Assembly: GCA_900754445.1 (NCBI GenBank)
Contig: CAAECW010000025.1
Location: 1-28,671 of the forward strand
Source: an uncultured Collinsella sp.
GTDB taxonomy: Bacteria; Actinomycetota; Coriobacteriia; Coriobacteriales; Coriobacteriaceae
Direction: 5' to 3'
Length of the DNA stretch: 28,671 bases
The notes under the pieces were generated by a model, which was given only the letters and a program-made list of their open reading frames with translations, had not been told where the DNA came from and searched no databases. A program made the translations under genes and the position numbers. Shown here piece by piece: positions 15,329 through 22,300 of the stretch; position 1 is the stretch's first letter, and each line of letters begins with the position of its first letter.

Positions 15329-16630
15329 CTATGCCAGCTTGTCGATCTGCCCAATCTCCCAAAGCGGAATATTGATGAGCATGCCCTCGTCTCTATATGC
15401 CGCCAGGGAGCTCCTCACGCAACGCTCGAGTTTGAATTTTTCGCAGGCTATTTTCAGACTCTTCGCTTTAAGGTTCTCTGCCGCCTTGACCTCAAGCGGA
15501 AGCACGGTTCCCGCATGGTCGATGGCAAAGTCGGTTTCGGCATTGCCGGAGGTAGAGGACCAATACGCGGGAGTTTTGTCCTGGAGCAAAAGCTCCTGCG
15601 CGACGTATTGTTCGGTCAGCGAACCTTTGAACTCGGTAAAAACAGCGGATCCGTTAAGAACGATGGCCGGAGAGAGACCGGAGAGCGCTCCGAGGATGCC
15701 GGTGTCGATGCAGAACAGTTTGAAGCCCGAGAGGTCTTCGTAGCTCGAGAGCGGCGCCTTTAGAGCGGAAGTACGTGGCACCTTATGAACGATTCCGTAG
15801 TCCGTGAGCCACTGGAGGCTTTCCTCGAAATCGCGTGCGCGCGCTCCGGGACGAAGGGCGCCATAGACAAACTTCTTGTTCTCCTTTGCAAGCTGGCCGG
15901 GAAGGGATTTCCAAACCAACCTCATGCGCTCGACGATGCGGGCGGGTGCATGTTTGCCAAAATCGGATTCGTAAGCCTCGATGATTTGCTGTTGAAGCCT
16001 TCGGGCTTCGATGAAGTCGCGTGTCTCGGCGAAAGTGGAGACAACTTCGGGCATACCGCCGACAACAAGGTATTCCTTGAGCAAGTGCTCGAGCTTTTCG
16101 GTAACGTTTGCTAGAAGGTTCATGTCTGCGGCAAGGATGGCGTCGGCGAGCGGGTTGCCGTCGACGGCACGAACGAACTCAGCAAACCCCATGGGACGCA
16201 TGGTGAGCTGGTCGATTTTGCCGACGGGAAATGACTCGTTTTCGCGTCGGAGCGCGAGGCCCATATAGGAACCGGCTGCTACGATGTGGTATTCGGGCGC
16301 AAGCTCGTTGAAGTACTTGAGCGAGGTGATCCCGCGTGGCGCTTCTTGGATCTCGTCGAAGATGATGAGCGTGTCTTCCGGCGTTACGGTTTGGCCACGT
16401 AGGAGTTCTATCTGGGAGATGATGCGCTTGGGGTCGAGGTTCCCATCGAACAGCGAGCGTGTGCTCGGCTCGAGCATAAAGTCAAAACGAATGACGTTTC
16501 GATACTGCTGGCTTGCGAATTCGTTAAGAAGCCAAGTCTTTCCTGTCTGGCGGGCTCCCTTAAGCAAGAGAGGTTTGCGATTCGCCCTTGATTTCCAAGC
16601 GATAAGTTCACTCATAAGCTGTCGCTGCAT
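15329..16630 (-). CDS. AAA-type ATPase with C-terminal DUF4143 domain
   Basis: A 433-residue protein of the large, poorly characterised ATPase plus DUF4143 group. Walker A is GARQTGKTW near residue 26, Walker B is LIIFDEIQE, and the C-terminal DUF4143 part ends with TEQYVAQELL, YWSSTSGNAETDFAID and VLPLEVKAAE, the last resembling a restriction-endonuclease-like core (D-x-n-E-V-K). Substrate and role are unknown. The start at 16630 is preceded by GGGAGG; an in-frame ATG at 16642 would put that site inside the gene. It is a lone gene of lower GC, bracketed by palindrome copies 2 and 3, which suggests acquisition. A TATACT -10-like hexamer lies 25-30 bases upstream. Confidence 0.85.
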   Translation of the reverse strand: MQRQLMSELIAWKSRANRKPLLLKGARQTGKTWLLNEFASQQYRNVIRFDFMLEPSTRSLFDGNLDPKRIISQIELLRGQTVTPEDTLIIFDEIQEAPRGITSLKYFNELAPEYHIVAAGSYMGLALRRENESFPVGKIDQLTMRPMGFAEFVRAVDGNPLADAILAADMNLLANVTEKLEHLLKEYLVVGGMPEVVSTFAETRDFIEARRLQQQIIEAYESDFGKHAPARIVERMRLVWKSLPGQLAKENKKFVYGALRPGARARDFEESLQWLTDYGIVHKVPRTSALKAPLSSYEDLSGFKLFCIDTGILGALSGLSPAIVLNGSAVFTEFKGSLTEQYVAQELLLQDKTPAYWSSTSGNAETDFAIDHAGTVLPLEVKAAENLKAKSLKIACEKFKLERCVRSSLAAYRDEGMLINIPLWEIGQIDKLA

Positions 16631-16673
16631 ATTGCCTCCCAACCCTCTCGGCTAGTATAAGGCCATTTGGGAG

Positions 16674-16801
16674 TTTCCATCGGAAAATGTGGGAGACAAC
16701 CACGTTTTTCCATCGGAAAATGTGGGAGACAACCACGTTTTTCCATCGGAAAATGTGGGAGACAGCCACGTTTTTCCATTGGAAAATGTGGGAACACCAA
16801 C
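16674..16801. repeat. Tandem array of four 33-bp units with a palindromic core
   Basis: Units start at 16674, 16707, 16740 and 16773, exactly 33 bp apart. Each holds TTTCCATCGGAAA (TTGG in the last), a 5+3+5 dyad, then ATGTGGGAGACAACCACG with small changes. The array abuts the promoter region of the divergent ATPase gene. The pitch of about three helical turns would place all cores on the same face. Binding sites for a regulator or a simple slippage expansion are both possible. Confidence 0.85.
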
Positions 16802-16804
16802 CTA

Positions 16805-16871
16805 AGTTGCGGTGGAATAGTTCCTAAATGGGCTGGTAAACTGCCAAAACAGGAACTATTCCACCGCAACT
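16805..16871. repeat. 67-bp palindromic element, copy 3
   Basis: The 21-base arms are perfectly complementary: the left begins AGTTGCGGTGGAATAG and the right ends CTATTCCACCGCAACT. The inner part differs from copies 1 and 2 (GTTCCT/AGGAAC instead of GGACT/AGTCC), yet pairing is kept, so both arms have changed together. Confidence 0.85.
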
Positions 16872-16941
16872 CGCCATCTGTATCGGCGTCTAAAAGAAAC
16901 GAGCCCGCATTCCTTGGGGACACGGGCTCGAAAGCTCCATA

Positions 16942-16959
16942 TGGTAGGGGCGGTGGGAC
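16942..16959 (-). pseudogene. Fragment identical to the tRNA-Leu 3' end
   Basis: TGGTAGGGGCGGTGGGAC repeats 17139-17156 exactly (acceptor strand and CCA of tRNA-Leu). The hairpin sequence left of it (around 16900-16932) is also a near copy of the one left of the intact gene. The rest of the tRNA is absent: sequence diverges after 16959. Confidence 0.7.
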
Positions 16960-17094
16960 GTCCGCGCATTTGCTGCGCAAATACGCACCGGCTTCGGCCG
17001 CCTGTCGGCGCCCTCGCCGGCTCGCTACGGACGCTGCGCGTCCGCTTAACGCTCGCTCCCTCGCGGGTTCGAGTCCCACCGGCATCTTAAAGAA

Positions 17095-17128
17095 GCGAGC
17101 CCGCATCCCTGGGGAACACGGGCTCGCA
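17095..17128 (-). terminator. Hairpin downstream of tRNA-Leu, probable terminator
   Basis: GCGAGCCCG and CGGGCTCGC flank a short loop. On the minus strand it lies just after the tRNA and is followed by TTCTTTAAG, a weak T-rich tail. A near-identical hairpin stands at about 16899-16931 next to the tRNA fragment. Confidence 0.6.
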
Positions 17129-17138
17129 AGCAATCACA

Positions 17139-17223
17139 TGGTAGGGGCGGTGGGACTCGAACCCACAATCCTTGCGGCGAGAGATTTTAAGTCTCCTGCG
17201 TATGCCAATTCCGCCACGCCCCC
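17139..17223 (-). tRNA. tRNA-Leu (anticodon UAA)
   Basis: On the minus strand the 85-base gene reads GGGGGCG acceptor, GCG/CGC D stem, anticodon stem GGAGA/TCTCT with loop CTTAAAA (anticodon TAA), a long class II variable arm, T arm GTGGG-TTCGAGT-CCCAC, acceptor CGCCCCT, discriminator A and encoded CCA. The long variable arm and discriminator A fit leucine. The first acceptor pair is G-U. It lies just downstream of the TPR-like gene on the same strand, beginning 31 bases after that gene's stop. Confidence 0.93.
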
Positions 17224-17254
17224 GTGAGACTAGAAGTCTAGCACAAGCCGTCCG

Positions 17255-17878
17255 TTACGCGTTGACGGCCATCGAGTGTTGGCCCGACTTCTCCAGGAAC
17301 TCCTGGAACTTGGCTTCGTCGCCCTTGTTCTGGTACTGCAGGGCCAGCAGGTACTCCAAGCGGCAGCGCTTGACCGGGTCGTCGCCGACATCCTCGAGCA
17401 TGCGCTCCAGCTCGGGAATGTCGTTGTGGCGCTTGAGGATCATCGTGTCGTACATCAGCTGGCACTCGTGCGCAACTGCCTCGGCCTGACCGCCCTCAAA
17501 GCCCTTGATCTCGTGCAGCAACTCCTTGGACTTTTTGCGGTCCTTCTGGCCAACATAGTAGTTAAAGGCTTTGATCACCAGGTCGACGCGCTGCATCTTG
17601 GGGAGGTTGAGCCCCAGCAGCAGGTCGAACATCTCGCTGGCACGCTCGTGGTCCTCGCGCAGCAGATAGGAGTTCAGGCGCAGGTAGTCGCGGTTGTAGC
17701 GTGGGTACAGCATGCTGGTGAGTTTGCCGTCGAGCAAACGATCGAACTCGTCCCACTGCTTGGCGGCCATCAACTGCTGCAGACGCTTGAACGTGGTGCG
17801 TTTTTTGACGCTAAAGAACACCGACACGGCGATGCAGATGATAACGACGGCGGTCCAGAGGGTGCGGGAATCGGGCAT
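17255..17878 (-). CDS. Membrane-anchored TPR-like protein of unknown function
   Basis: A 207-residue protein. Residues 6-23 (TLWTAVVIICIAVSVFFS) form one N-terminal membrane helix, followed by a basic stretch and a helical solenoid-like cytoplasmic part with TPR-type spacing (for example AAKQWDEFDRLLDGKL and ALQYQNKGDEAKFQEFLEK). No catalytic motif is visible. The start at 17878 is set by AAGGA 7 bases upstream and by the membrane helix; the longer frame to 17989 has no comparable site. It could be a scaffold. I do not recognise a named family. Confidence 0.7.
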   Translation of the reverse strand: MPDSRTLWTAVVIICIAVSVFFSVKKRTTFKRLQQLMAAKQWDEFDRLLDGKLTSMLYPRYNRDYLRLNSYLLREDHERASEMFDLLLGLNLPKMQRVDLVIKAFNYYVGQKDRKKSKELLHEIKGFEGGQAEAVAHECQLMYDTMILKRHNDIPELERMLEDVGDDPVKRCRLEYLLALQYQNKGDEAKFQEFLEKSGQHSMAVNA

Positions 17879-18041
17879 TTCAGAGTCCTTAGTCGCTCTT
17901 AAAGCGAGCGGTATGACAACACGTACTAGATGTATTATACGCAGCGTGCAAGCAAACTGGCATAAAAGCTCATCGAGGCTGAGTGCCATCGCTCGCTGCG
18001 GTACACTTACCTAAAGTAAACCATGAAGGGAGACATTACCT

Positions 18042-18329
18042 ATGAAGAAGATCGTTTTGGCTTGCGGTGCTGGCGCTGCTACTTCCACACTCGTTGCCCA
18101 GAAGGTCGCCACCTTGCTCGACGCCAACGGTTACGCCGACAAGTACGAGATCGTGCAGTGCGCCATCTCCGAGGCCAAGGACTACTGCGACGAGGGCGCC
18201 GACCTGCTGATCGCCACCACCGTTGCCCCCGAAGGCCTCACCTGCCCGTACGTGAGCGGCGTGCCCTTCATGACCGGCATGAACCGCGTCGCTGCCGAGA
18301 AGGCCGTTCTCGACGTCATGGCTCAGTAG
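18042..18329 (+). CDS. Stand-alone PTS IIB component, galactitol/GatB type
   Basis: A 95-residue protein with the P-loop-like KKIVLACGAGAATSTLVAQKV start. C8 is the expected phosphorylated cysteine of a lactose/galactitol-type IIB domain, which passes phosphate from IIA to sugar during PTS uptake. GAAGGGAG lies upstream of the ATG. No IIA or IIC gene is within the window, so its partners must be elsewhere or it has another, perhaps regulatory, role. The VOC-type gene follows 11 bases later and is probably cotranscribed. Confidence 0.82.
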   Translation: MKKIVLACGAGAATSTLVAQKVATLLDANGYADKYEIVQCAISEAKDYCDEGADLLIATTVAPEGLTCPYVSGVPFMTGMNRVAAEKAVLDVMAQ

Positions 18330-18340
18330 GCACTGCCTGT

Positions 18341-18715
18341 ATGAGTGAGCAGAACGTCAACCCGGTCGAGCTCTTTGGCATGCGCGTTGCCCATGTGGGC
18401 ATTAACGCCACCGACCCGGCAGACGCCCTGGAGATCGCGGAGCTGTTCTCGACGATGATGGGCCTGCCCGTCATCGAGACCCCGGTTTCGTACTTCAACG
18501 ATTCGCTGGTCGAGATCATGAAGCAGAACGGTCGTGGCACCAAGGGCCACATCGGCTTTGCCGTTAACGACATCGATGCAGCTGAGAAGTGGTTTGCCGA
18601 GCGCGGGCTCGAGGTCAACGAAGAGTCGCGCGCGCTGCTGCCCGACGGTGGTACCAAGCTCGTGTACTTTAAGCGCGAGTTCGCCGGTTTCGCCGTGCAC
18701 CTGTGCCGCGAGTAG
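18341..18715 (+). CDS. VOC-fold protein (glyoxalase/dioxygenase superfamily)
   Basis: A 124-residue protein with the beta-alpha-beta-beta-beta layout of vicinal oxygen chelate domains: RVAHVGINATDPADALEIAELFSTMMGLP, HIGFAVNDIDAAEKWFAERGLE and KLVYFKREFAGFAVHLCRE. Possible metal ligands are His in AHVGI, His in GHIGF and a Glu near the end. I recall similar domains at the C-terminus of some KDPG/KHG aldolases; here there is no aldolase part, so an aldolase name would be misleading. Substrate unknown. It follows the PTS IIB gene closely, hinting at a sugar-acid or ketose link. Confidence 0.65.
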   Translation: MSEQNVNPVELFGMRVAHVGINATDPADALEIAELFSTMMGLPVIETPVSYFNDSLVEIMKQNGRGTKGHIGFAVNDIDAAEKWFAERGLEVNEESRALLPDGGTKLVYFKREFAGFAVHLCRE

Positions 18716-18737
18716 CGCACAAGCTGCCATAGCTGGC

Positions 18738-18775
18738 AAAAAGGGATAGGGCCGCGTGGCCCTATCCCTTTATTT
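18738..18775. terminator. Bidirectional terminator between convergent genes
   Basis: AAAGGGATAGGGCC (18740-18753) pairs with GGCCCTATCCCTTT (18758-18771) over 14 bp, loop GCGT. T-rich tails stand on both sides, so it can serve the VOC gene (+) and the histidine kinase gene (-). Confidence 0.9.
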
Positions 18776-18790
18776 ATGCCGAGGGGCTTC

Positions 18791-20086
18791 CTATCGTGGC
18801 AGGCGAATCGTAAAGCGGCTGCCGACCCCTTCGACCGAGGTCACACCGATGACGCCGCCGTGGCTGTCGACGATCCACTTGGCGATCGCAAGCCCCAGAC
18901 CCGAACCCTGTGCGCCGGCATCGCGCGCGTTGTCGGCACGGTAGAACCGCTCGAACGCGTGAGCTGCGGATTCCTGGTTCATGCCGATGCCCTCGTCCTC
19001 AACACTTATGTCGATCGTGCCCGCGCCCGCATCCGGCGTTATGCCAAATGTGACGGTCGTTCCCGCATCCGAGTACTTGGCGGCGTTTTGCACGATCACG
19101 CGCAGAGCCTGCTTCACGAGCGCCACGTCGACGGGCGCGTCGCAGCGCGGGTCGCTGGCAAGCGCAGCGTCAGAAGCCAGCCGATACGTGTGCTCGGTAT
19201 CGATCATCTGCGATTCTTCGCATACCTCGCTGACCAGTGCAGCCAAGTTGGTATGCGCGCGCCGCAGGACCGTGCGCCCGGCATCGCCGCGCGCCAAAAA
19301 CAGCAGCTGCTCCACAAGCTCTTGCATGTGCTCGCTTTCGGCTTTAAGGGACGCGATGGATTCCGCCAGCACGTCCGGGTCGTCCTTACCCCAGCGGTCG
19401 AGCATGTTCACGTAGCCCTGAATCACCGCGATGGGCGTGCGCAGCTCGTGGCTCGCGTCGTTGACAAAGCGCATCTGCTGCAGCTTGGCCTCTTGCATCT
19501 GGCGCAGCAGGCGGTTGAGTGCGACCTCGATGCTTGCCAGGTCGGCGTCGCCGGTGGTGACGCTCGGCGAGTCGACGCTTGCGCGCTCGATGGCCTGCTC
19601 CAGTGTTTCCATTTTGCCGCCGGCGAGTTGCATGCGGCCGAGTTCGTCCACGCGCAGGGCCAGATCGTTGAGCGGCGCCATGGTGCGGCGCACGCGGCGG
19701 GCGCCGCCGAGCATGTTGAGCACGCTGATGACCTGCCAACCCACAACGACAAGGTAGAGAGGCCATAGCGCGACGAGGTCCTGCGCGAGGGGGAAAGTCT
19801 TGGTGGTACGCGCAAGCTCGACGGTATAGGTGAGCGTTGCCAGGTCCCAGCCGCGCGCGGGCGTCAGCGACATGCCGTGAACGGTGGCGCTGGGGATCCA
19901 TCCTGCGGTAAACGCGCCGTCGGGCAGCGTCTGGTTGTATCCATAGACGAGGATCGCCGTCGCAATCACCATCAGCAGCAGATCGAGCCAGACGTAGCTT
20001 ATCAGGCGGCGCCACATATAGCCCCAGTTGATGGCGCGGGCGATGGAGGTGACGCGCTTGGCCTCGGCGTTACGCGCGGCAGACAT
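18791..20086 (-). CDS. Two-component sensor histidine kinase
   Basis: A 431-residue membrane kinase. Two membrane helices (about 31-49 and 105-126) enclose a small extracytoplasmic segment of about 55 residues. A HAMP-like linker (about 128-200) precedes the HisKA box FVNDASHELRTPIAVIQGY, with phospho-acceptor H213. The ATPase domain has the N box VIVQNAAKYSD, G1 DEGIGM, the F box and G2 GSGLGLAI. The signal is unknown. Its start overlaps the end of the upstream response-regulator gene by 17 bases, so the two are translationally coupled. Confidence 0.95.
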   Translation of the reverse strand: MSAARNAEAKRVTSIARAINWGYMWRRLISYVWLDLLLMVIATAILVYGYNQTLPDGAFTAGWIPSATVHGMSLTPARGWDLATLTYTVELARTTKTFPLAQDLVALWPLYLVVVGWQVISVLNMLGGARRVRRTMAPLNDLALRVDELGRMQLAGGKMETLEQAIERASVDSPSVTTGDADLASIEVALNRLLRQMQEAKLQQMRFVNDASHELRTPIAVIQGYVNMLDRWGKDDPDVLAESIASLKAESEHMQELVEQLLFLARGDAGRTVLRRAHTNLAALVSEVCEESQMIDTEHTYRLASDAALASDPRCDAPVDVALVKQALRVIVQNAAKYSDAGTTVTFGITPDAGAGTIDISVEDEGIGMNQESAAHAFERFYRADNARDAGAQGSGLGLAIAKWIVDSHGGVIGVTSVEGVGSRFTIRLPR

Positions 20087-20855
20087 AGCCCACCCCGCGC
20101 ACGGTCTGGATGATGCGGGCGCTGCCGGCGTCTTCGATCTTGGCGCGCAGGTGCGCGATGTGCACGTCGACGTTGTTGGTGTCGCCTACATATTCGTAGC
20201 CCAGCGCCTCGTGCGCGATGCGTTCGCGCGTGAGCACGCTGCCGGCATGCGCCATAAGCAGGGCGAGGACATCGAACTCGCGGGCCGTGAGCGCGATGGG
20301 CGAGCCGCCGACCGTGACTTCGCGGCGGTCGGGATCGAGTGCGACCGAGCCCACGGCGAGCGTGGCGGGGGAGGGCACGGCAGAGGTCTTGGCCGAGTCG
20401 CCGACCGGGGACATCGCAGCGGCGTTCCCGGCCGCGCCGCCCGCCATACCCACCCCGGCACCGGCGCCGCCAACGCCCGAAGCCGCCCGCACGGCTTCCG
20501 AGCGCTTCAGCGCCACGCGGATCCGTGCGAACAGCTCTTCAATCGCAAACGGCTTGGTCAGGTAATCGTCGGCGCCGGCATCGAGCCCGGCCACCTTGTC
20601 CATCACGGCATCGCGCGCGGTGACCATGATCACCGGCACATCCTTGTGCTTGCGTACGCGCCGCAGGACCTCCATGCCGTTGAGCTGCGGCAGCAGTACA
20701 TCGAGCAGAATCAAATCGTAGTCGCGCTCCAGTGCCAGGTCCACGGCGGTGCGTCCGTCGGCGGCATGTTCCACCCGGTAGCCCTCGTGCTCCAGCTCGA
20801 GCGTCACAAAGCGGGCGATTTTCTCCTCGTCCTCTACGATCAGGATCCGTGCCAT
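20070..20855 (-). CDS. OmpR/PhoB-family response regulator
   Basis: A 261-residue DNA-binding regulator paired with the kinase downstream. The receiver domain (1-118) has the acidic pocket VEDEE, phospho-acceptor D52 in ILLDVLLPQ, T79 and K101 in LTKPF. The C-terminal winged helix (about 162-261) includes LTAREFDVLALLMAHAGSVLTRERI and the recognition region VDVHIAHLRAKI, ending VRGVGYVCRA. Between them is an unusually long Gly/Ala/Pro/Ser-rich linker of about 40 residues (about 120-160), against roughly 5-20 in typical relatives. Targets are unknown. Confidence 0.96.
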   Translation of the reverse strand: MARILIVEDEEKIARFVTLELEHEGYRVEHAADGRTAVDLALERDYDLILLDVLLPQLNGMEVLRRVRKHKDVPVIMVTARDAVMDKVAGLDAGADDYLTKPFAIEELFARIRVALKRSEAVRAASGVGGAGAGVGMAGGAAGNAAAMSPVGDSAKTSAVPSPATLAVGSVALDPDRREVTVGGSPIALTAREFDVLALLMAHAGSVLTRERIAHEALGYEYVGDTNNVDVHIAHLRAKIEDAGSARIIQTVRGVGYVCRA

Positions 20856-20875
20856 ACGTGCCCCCCCGTCTGCGA

Positions 20876-21418
20876 TTACTTGTCGTCGTTGAGATTTTGC
20901 TTGATGTCGTCCGCGGCGTCGGCGGCGTGATTCATAAGGTTGTTGATGCTGCCGGGTACGTCGCCGTCGCTATCGATGCGGTAACGCATGCCAAAGAACA
21001 GGCCAATCAGCATCAGCCATATCGTGGCGCCCCAGGCAAACAGCGCGACGATGGGGATCAGGATGGGAATGTTGAGGATGATCGCGTCGCGGCGCGTGGC
21101 GATAAACTTGGTGTCCAGGCTCAGGCGGAAGAGCTTTTTGAGGTACTCCCACACGCTGTCCATCTTCTTGGAGAAGTCGGTCTTTTCGCTCGACTTCTCG
21201 TAGGCGGCCTGCGCGGCGACCATCTCGGCTGAGGGCTCATCGACTGGCGCGGACTCGGTGGCGGCGTGCGCCGACGTGGTCTGGGTCTTGCCCTGCGACT
21301 CGAGCCAAATGATGGCGTCCAAAACGTTGCCGTCGGCGGCGTCGAGCGCGGCCTTGGCATCGGTGTAGCTCACGTTGCACTTGGTGCGGATGGTTTCAAC
21401 TTTTTCGAGGTCGTCCAT
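20876..21418 (-). CDS. DUF4342 membrane protein with UBA-like N-terminus
   Basis: A 180-residue protein. Residues about 4-43 (VETIRTKCNVSYTDAKAALDAADGNVLDAIIWLES) form a UBA/EF-Ts-N-like three-helix unit with the NVSYxDAKxAL pattern. The part around YLKKLFRLSLDTKFIATRRDAIILNIPI matches DUF4342, followed by one or two membrane-spanning stretches (about 120-145). The C-terminus is acidic. Function is unknown. AAAGGA lies 6 bases before the ATG. It lies 20 bases upstream of the response-regulator gene on the same strand and may share its transcript. Confidence 0.75.
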   Translation of the reverse strand: MDDLEKVETIRTKCNVSYTDAKAALDAADGNVLDAIIWLESQGKTQTTSAHAATESAPVDEPSAEMVAAQAAYEKSSEKTDFSKKMDSVWEYLKKLFRLSLDTKFIATRRDAIILNIPILIPIVALFAWGATIWLMLIGLFFGMRYRIDSDGDVPGSINNLMNHAADAADDIKQNLNDDK

Positions 21419-21536
21419 GACCTGTCCTTTCGTTCGATGGGCGCGACGCCGGGCGATTTGCCCGGGCGCGAGCGTTGCGTTCGGCGGTCTGCGTTGCGCG
21501 GCGCCGCCCCGCCCTTGGTCGAACTCTATAGTGCAG

Positions 21537-21564
21537 GTTATAGATTAAGCGATTCTTGAGCCAA
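21537..21564 (-). promoter_or_regulatory. Putative promoter of the DUF4342-response regulator-kinase cluster
   Basis: On the minus strand TTGGCT (21564-21559) and TATAAC (21542-21537) are separated by 16 bp, a fair sigma-70-type match. It would give a leader of roughly 110 bases before the ATG at 21418. Confidence 0.5.
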
Positions 21565-21634
21565 GATTAATGTTGGATGAGTTTTTGGGTGGCGGTGGGG
21601 AAGGGAGAGATGCCTTTCTGGATAGCTAACAGCG

Positions 21635-21813
21635 AGGTCTAATACTTTTCCCGAGAAGTGAACGAGCTAAAAAGGACCCCGAAGCATCGACACTTTAGAG
21701 GTGCCGTTTCCTGCGGTTTCGGTGCTGGAATCCTGCGATTTTGCCGCCGAAAGATGCGGATGTTTCAGGGGTCTAAAAACAGCCGTTCACTTCTCGGGAA
21801 AAGTATTAGACCT
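21635..21813. mobile_element. 179-bp MITE-like element with perfect 30-bp terminal inverted repeats
   Basis: The first 30 bases (21635-21664, starting AGGTCTAATACTTTTCCCGA) are the exact reverse complement of the last 30 (21784-21813). Inward, looser complementarity continues (AAAAAGGACCCCGAAGCATC near 21669 against the complement of GATGCGGATGTTTCAGGGGTC near 21754), so nearly the whole element can fold back on itself. It encodes no protein. GATAGC occurs on both flanks (21621-21626 and 21815-21820) but not directly at both ends, so I cannot call a clean target duplication. A non-autonomous transposable element is the best reading; a large structured RNA is the alternative. Confidence 0.75.
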
Positions 21814-21975
21814 TGATAGCGGGGGATGGGGCGCCGGTGCAAAACGGCGTCAAGGGTTGGTCGAGCAGGTGGTTTCTCCATTGATGTCCGCACGACATGG
21901 GACACTTCCCCTGCCGCCCTGCTCCGCCGCGGCGGCATGTACCCAAACAACGGTCCTCTAGGGAGCTCGATAGTA

Positions 21976-22215
21976 ATGAGTGACAATACCAAGCATCTCG
22001 CAAAGAAGTGCGTCAAGGACGCGGGGCCGTGCCTCGCGCTGTGCCTTGCCGGCGCAGCGGTCGCGCTGCTGGCTGTTCTGGGGCCGTTCGACGTGCTCCG
22101 AAGTGCCGTCTCTCTGCACGTTTGCATGGCCCTTGCCGGCGCCATGATGACCGGCGGCGTGCTCGATCTGGTTTTTTGGGTGCTTGACCCGTTTGGATGG
22201 AAGAACGAGGGGTAA
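21976..22215 (+). CDS. Small two-helix membrane protein of unknown function
   Basis: A 79-residue protein with two predicted membrane helices, about residues 19-39 (LALCLAGAAVALLAVLGPF) and 48-70 (HVCMALAGAMMTGGVLDLVFWVL), and short charged ends. AGGGAG about 10 bases upstream supports the ATG at 21976; the frame stays open upstream to 21826 but without a site. It carries no recognisable family motif. It stands between the MITE-like element and the phosphoesterase gene and is probably transcribed rightward by itself. Confidence 0.6.
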   Translation: MSDNTKHLAKKCVKDAGPCLALCLAGAAVALLAVLGPFDVLRSAVSLHVCMALAGAMMTGGVLDLVFWVLDPFGWKNEG

Positions 22216-22300
22216 GCCCTAAGGGATGGAAGGGTTGGAACGGTTGACCTAGTGATCGTGCAGAATGTGAGCTAGCGACTTACGGGGAAGTGGTAATCCG

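Larger units (their letters stand above)
16631..17138. other. 508-base gene-free region between the ATPase gene and tRNA-Leu
   Basis: No convincing gene. It holds, in order, a likely ATPase promoter, the 33-bp tandem array, palindrome copy 3, and two near-copies of a tRNA 3' end plus downstream hairpin separated by a GC-rich stretch full of small hairpins (for example ATTTGC-tgc-GCAAAT and GGACGC-tgc-GCGTCC). Open frames crossing it encode only the tandem repeat. Confidence 0.6.
21419..21975. other. 557-base region without genes, carrying a MITE-like element
   Basis: It contains a promoter for the leftward DUF4342 gene (21537-21564) and the 179-bp inverted-repeat element (21635-21813). I see nothing convincing in 21565-21634 or 21814-21975 apart from the ribosome binding site of the next gene. 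Confidence 0.6.

Noticed and set aside
16674..16801. CRISPR array
   Set aside because: Units are contiguous 33-bp tandem repeats without unique spacers, and there are no cas genes.
16612..17133. 173-codon frame with repeated MEKRGCLPHFP
   Set aside because: The repeated peptide is just the 33-bp tandem array read in frame. The frame also crosses palindrome copy 3 and the tRNA fragment, and 33 is divisible by three by coincidence of unit length.
18023..18341. 230-codon frame starting at 18023 that includes the VOC gene
   Set aside because: The first 106 codons overlap the PTS IIB gene in another frame and are Arg-rich shadow sequence. The ATG at 18341 gives the family-like N-terminus.
21621..21820. 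GATAGC as target-site duplication of the MITE-like element
   Set aside because: The left copy lies 8 bases outside the terminal repeat and the right copy 1 base outside, so they are not at equivalent positions.
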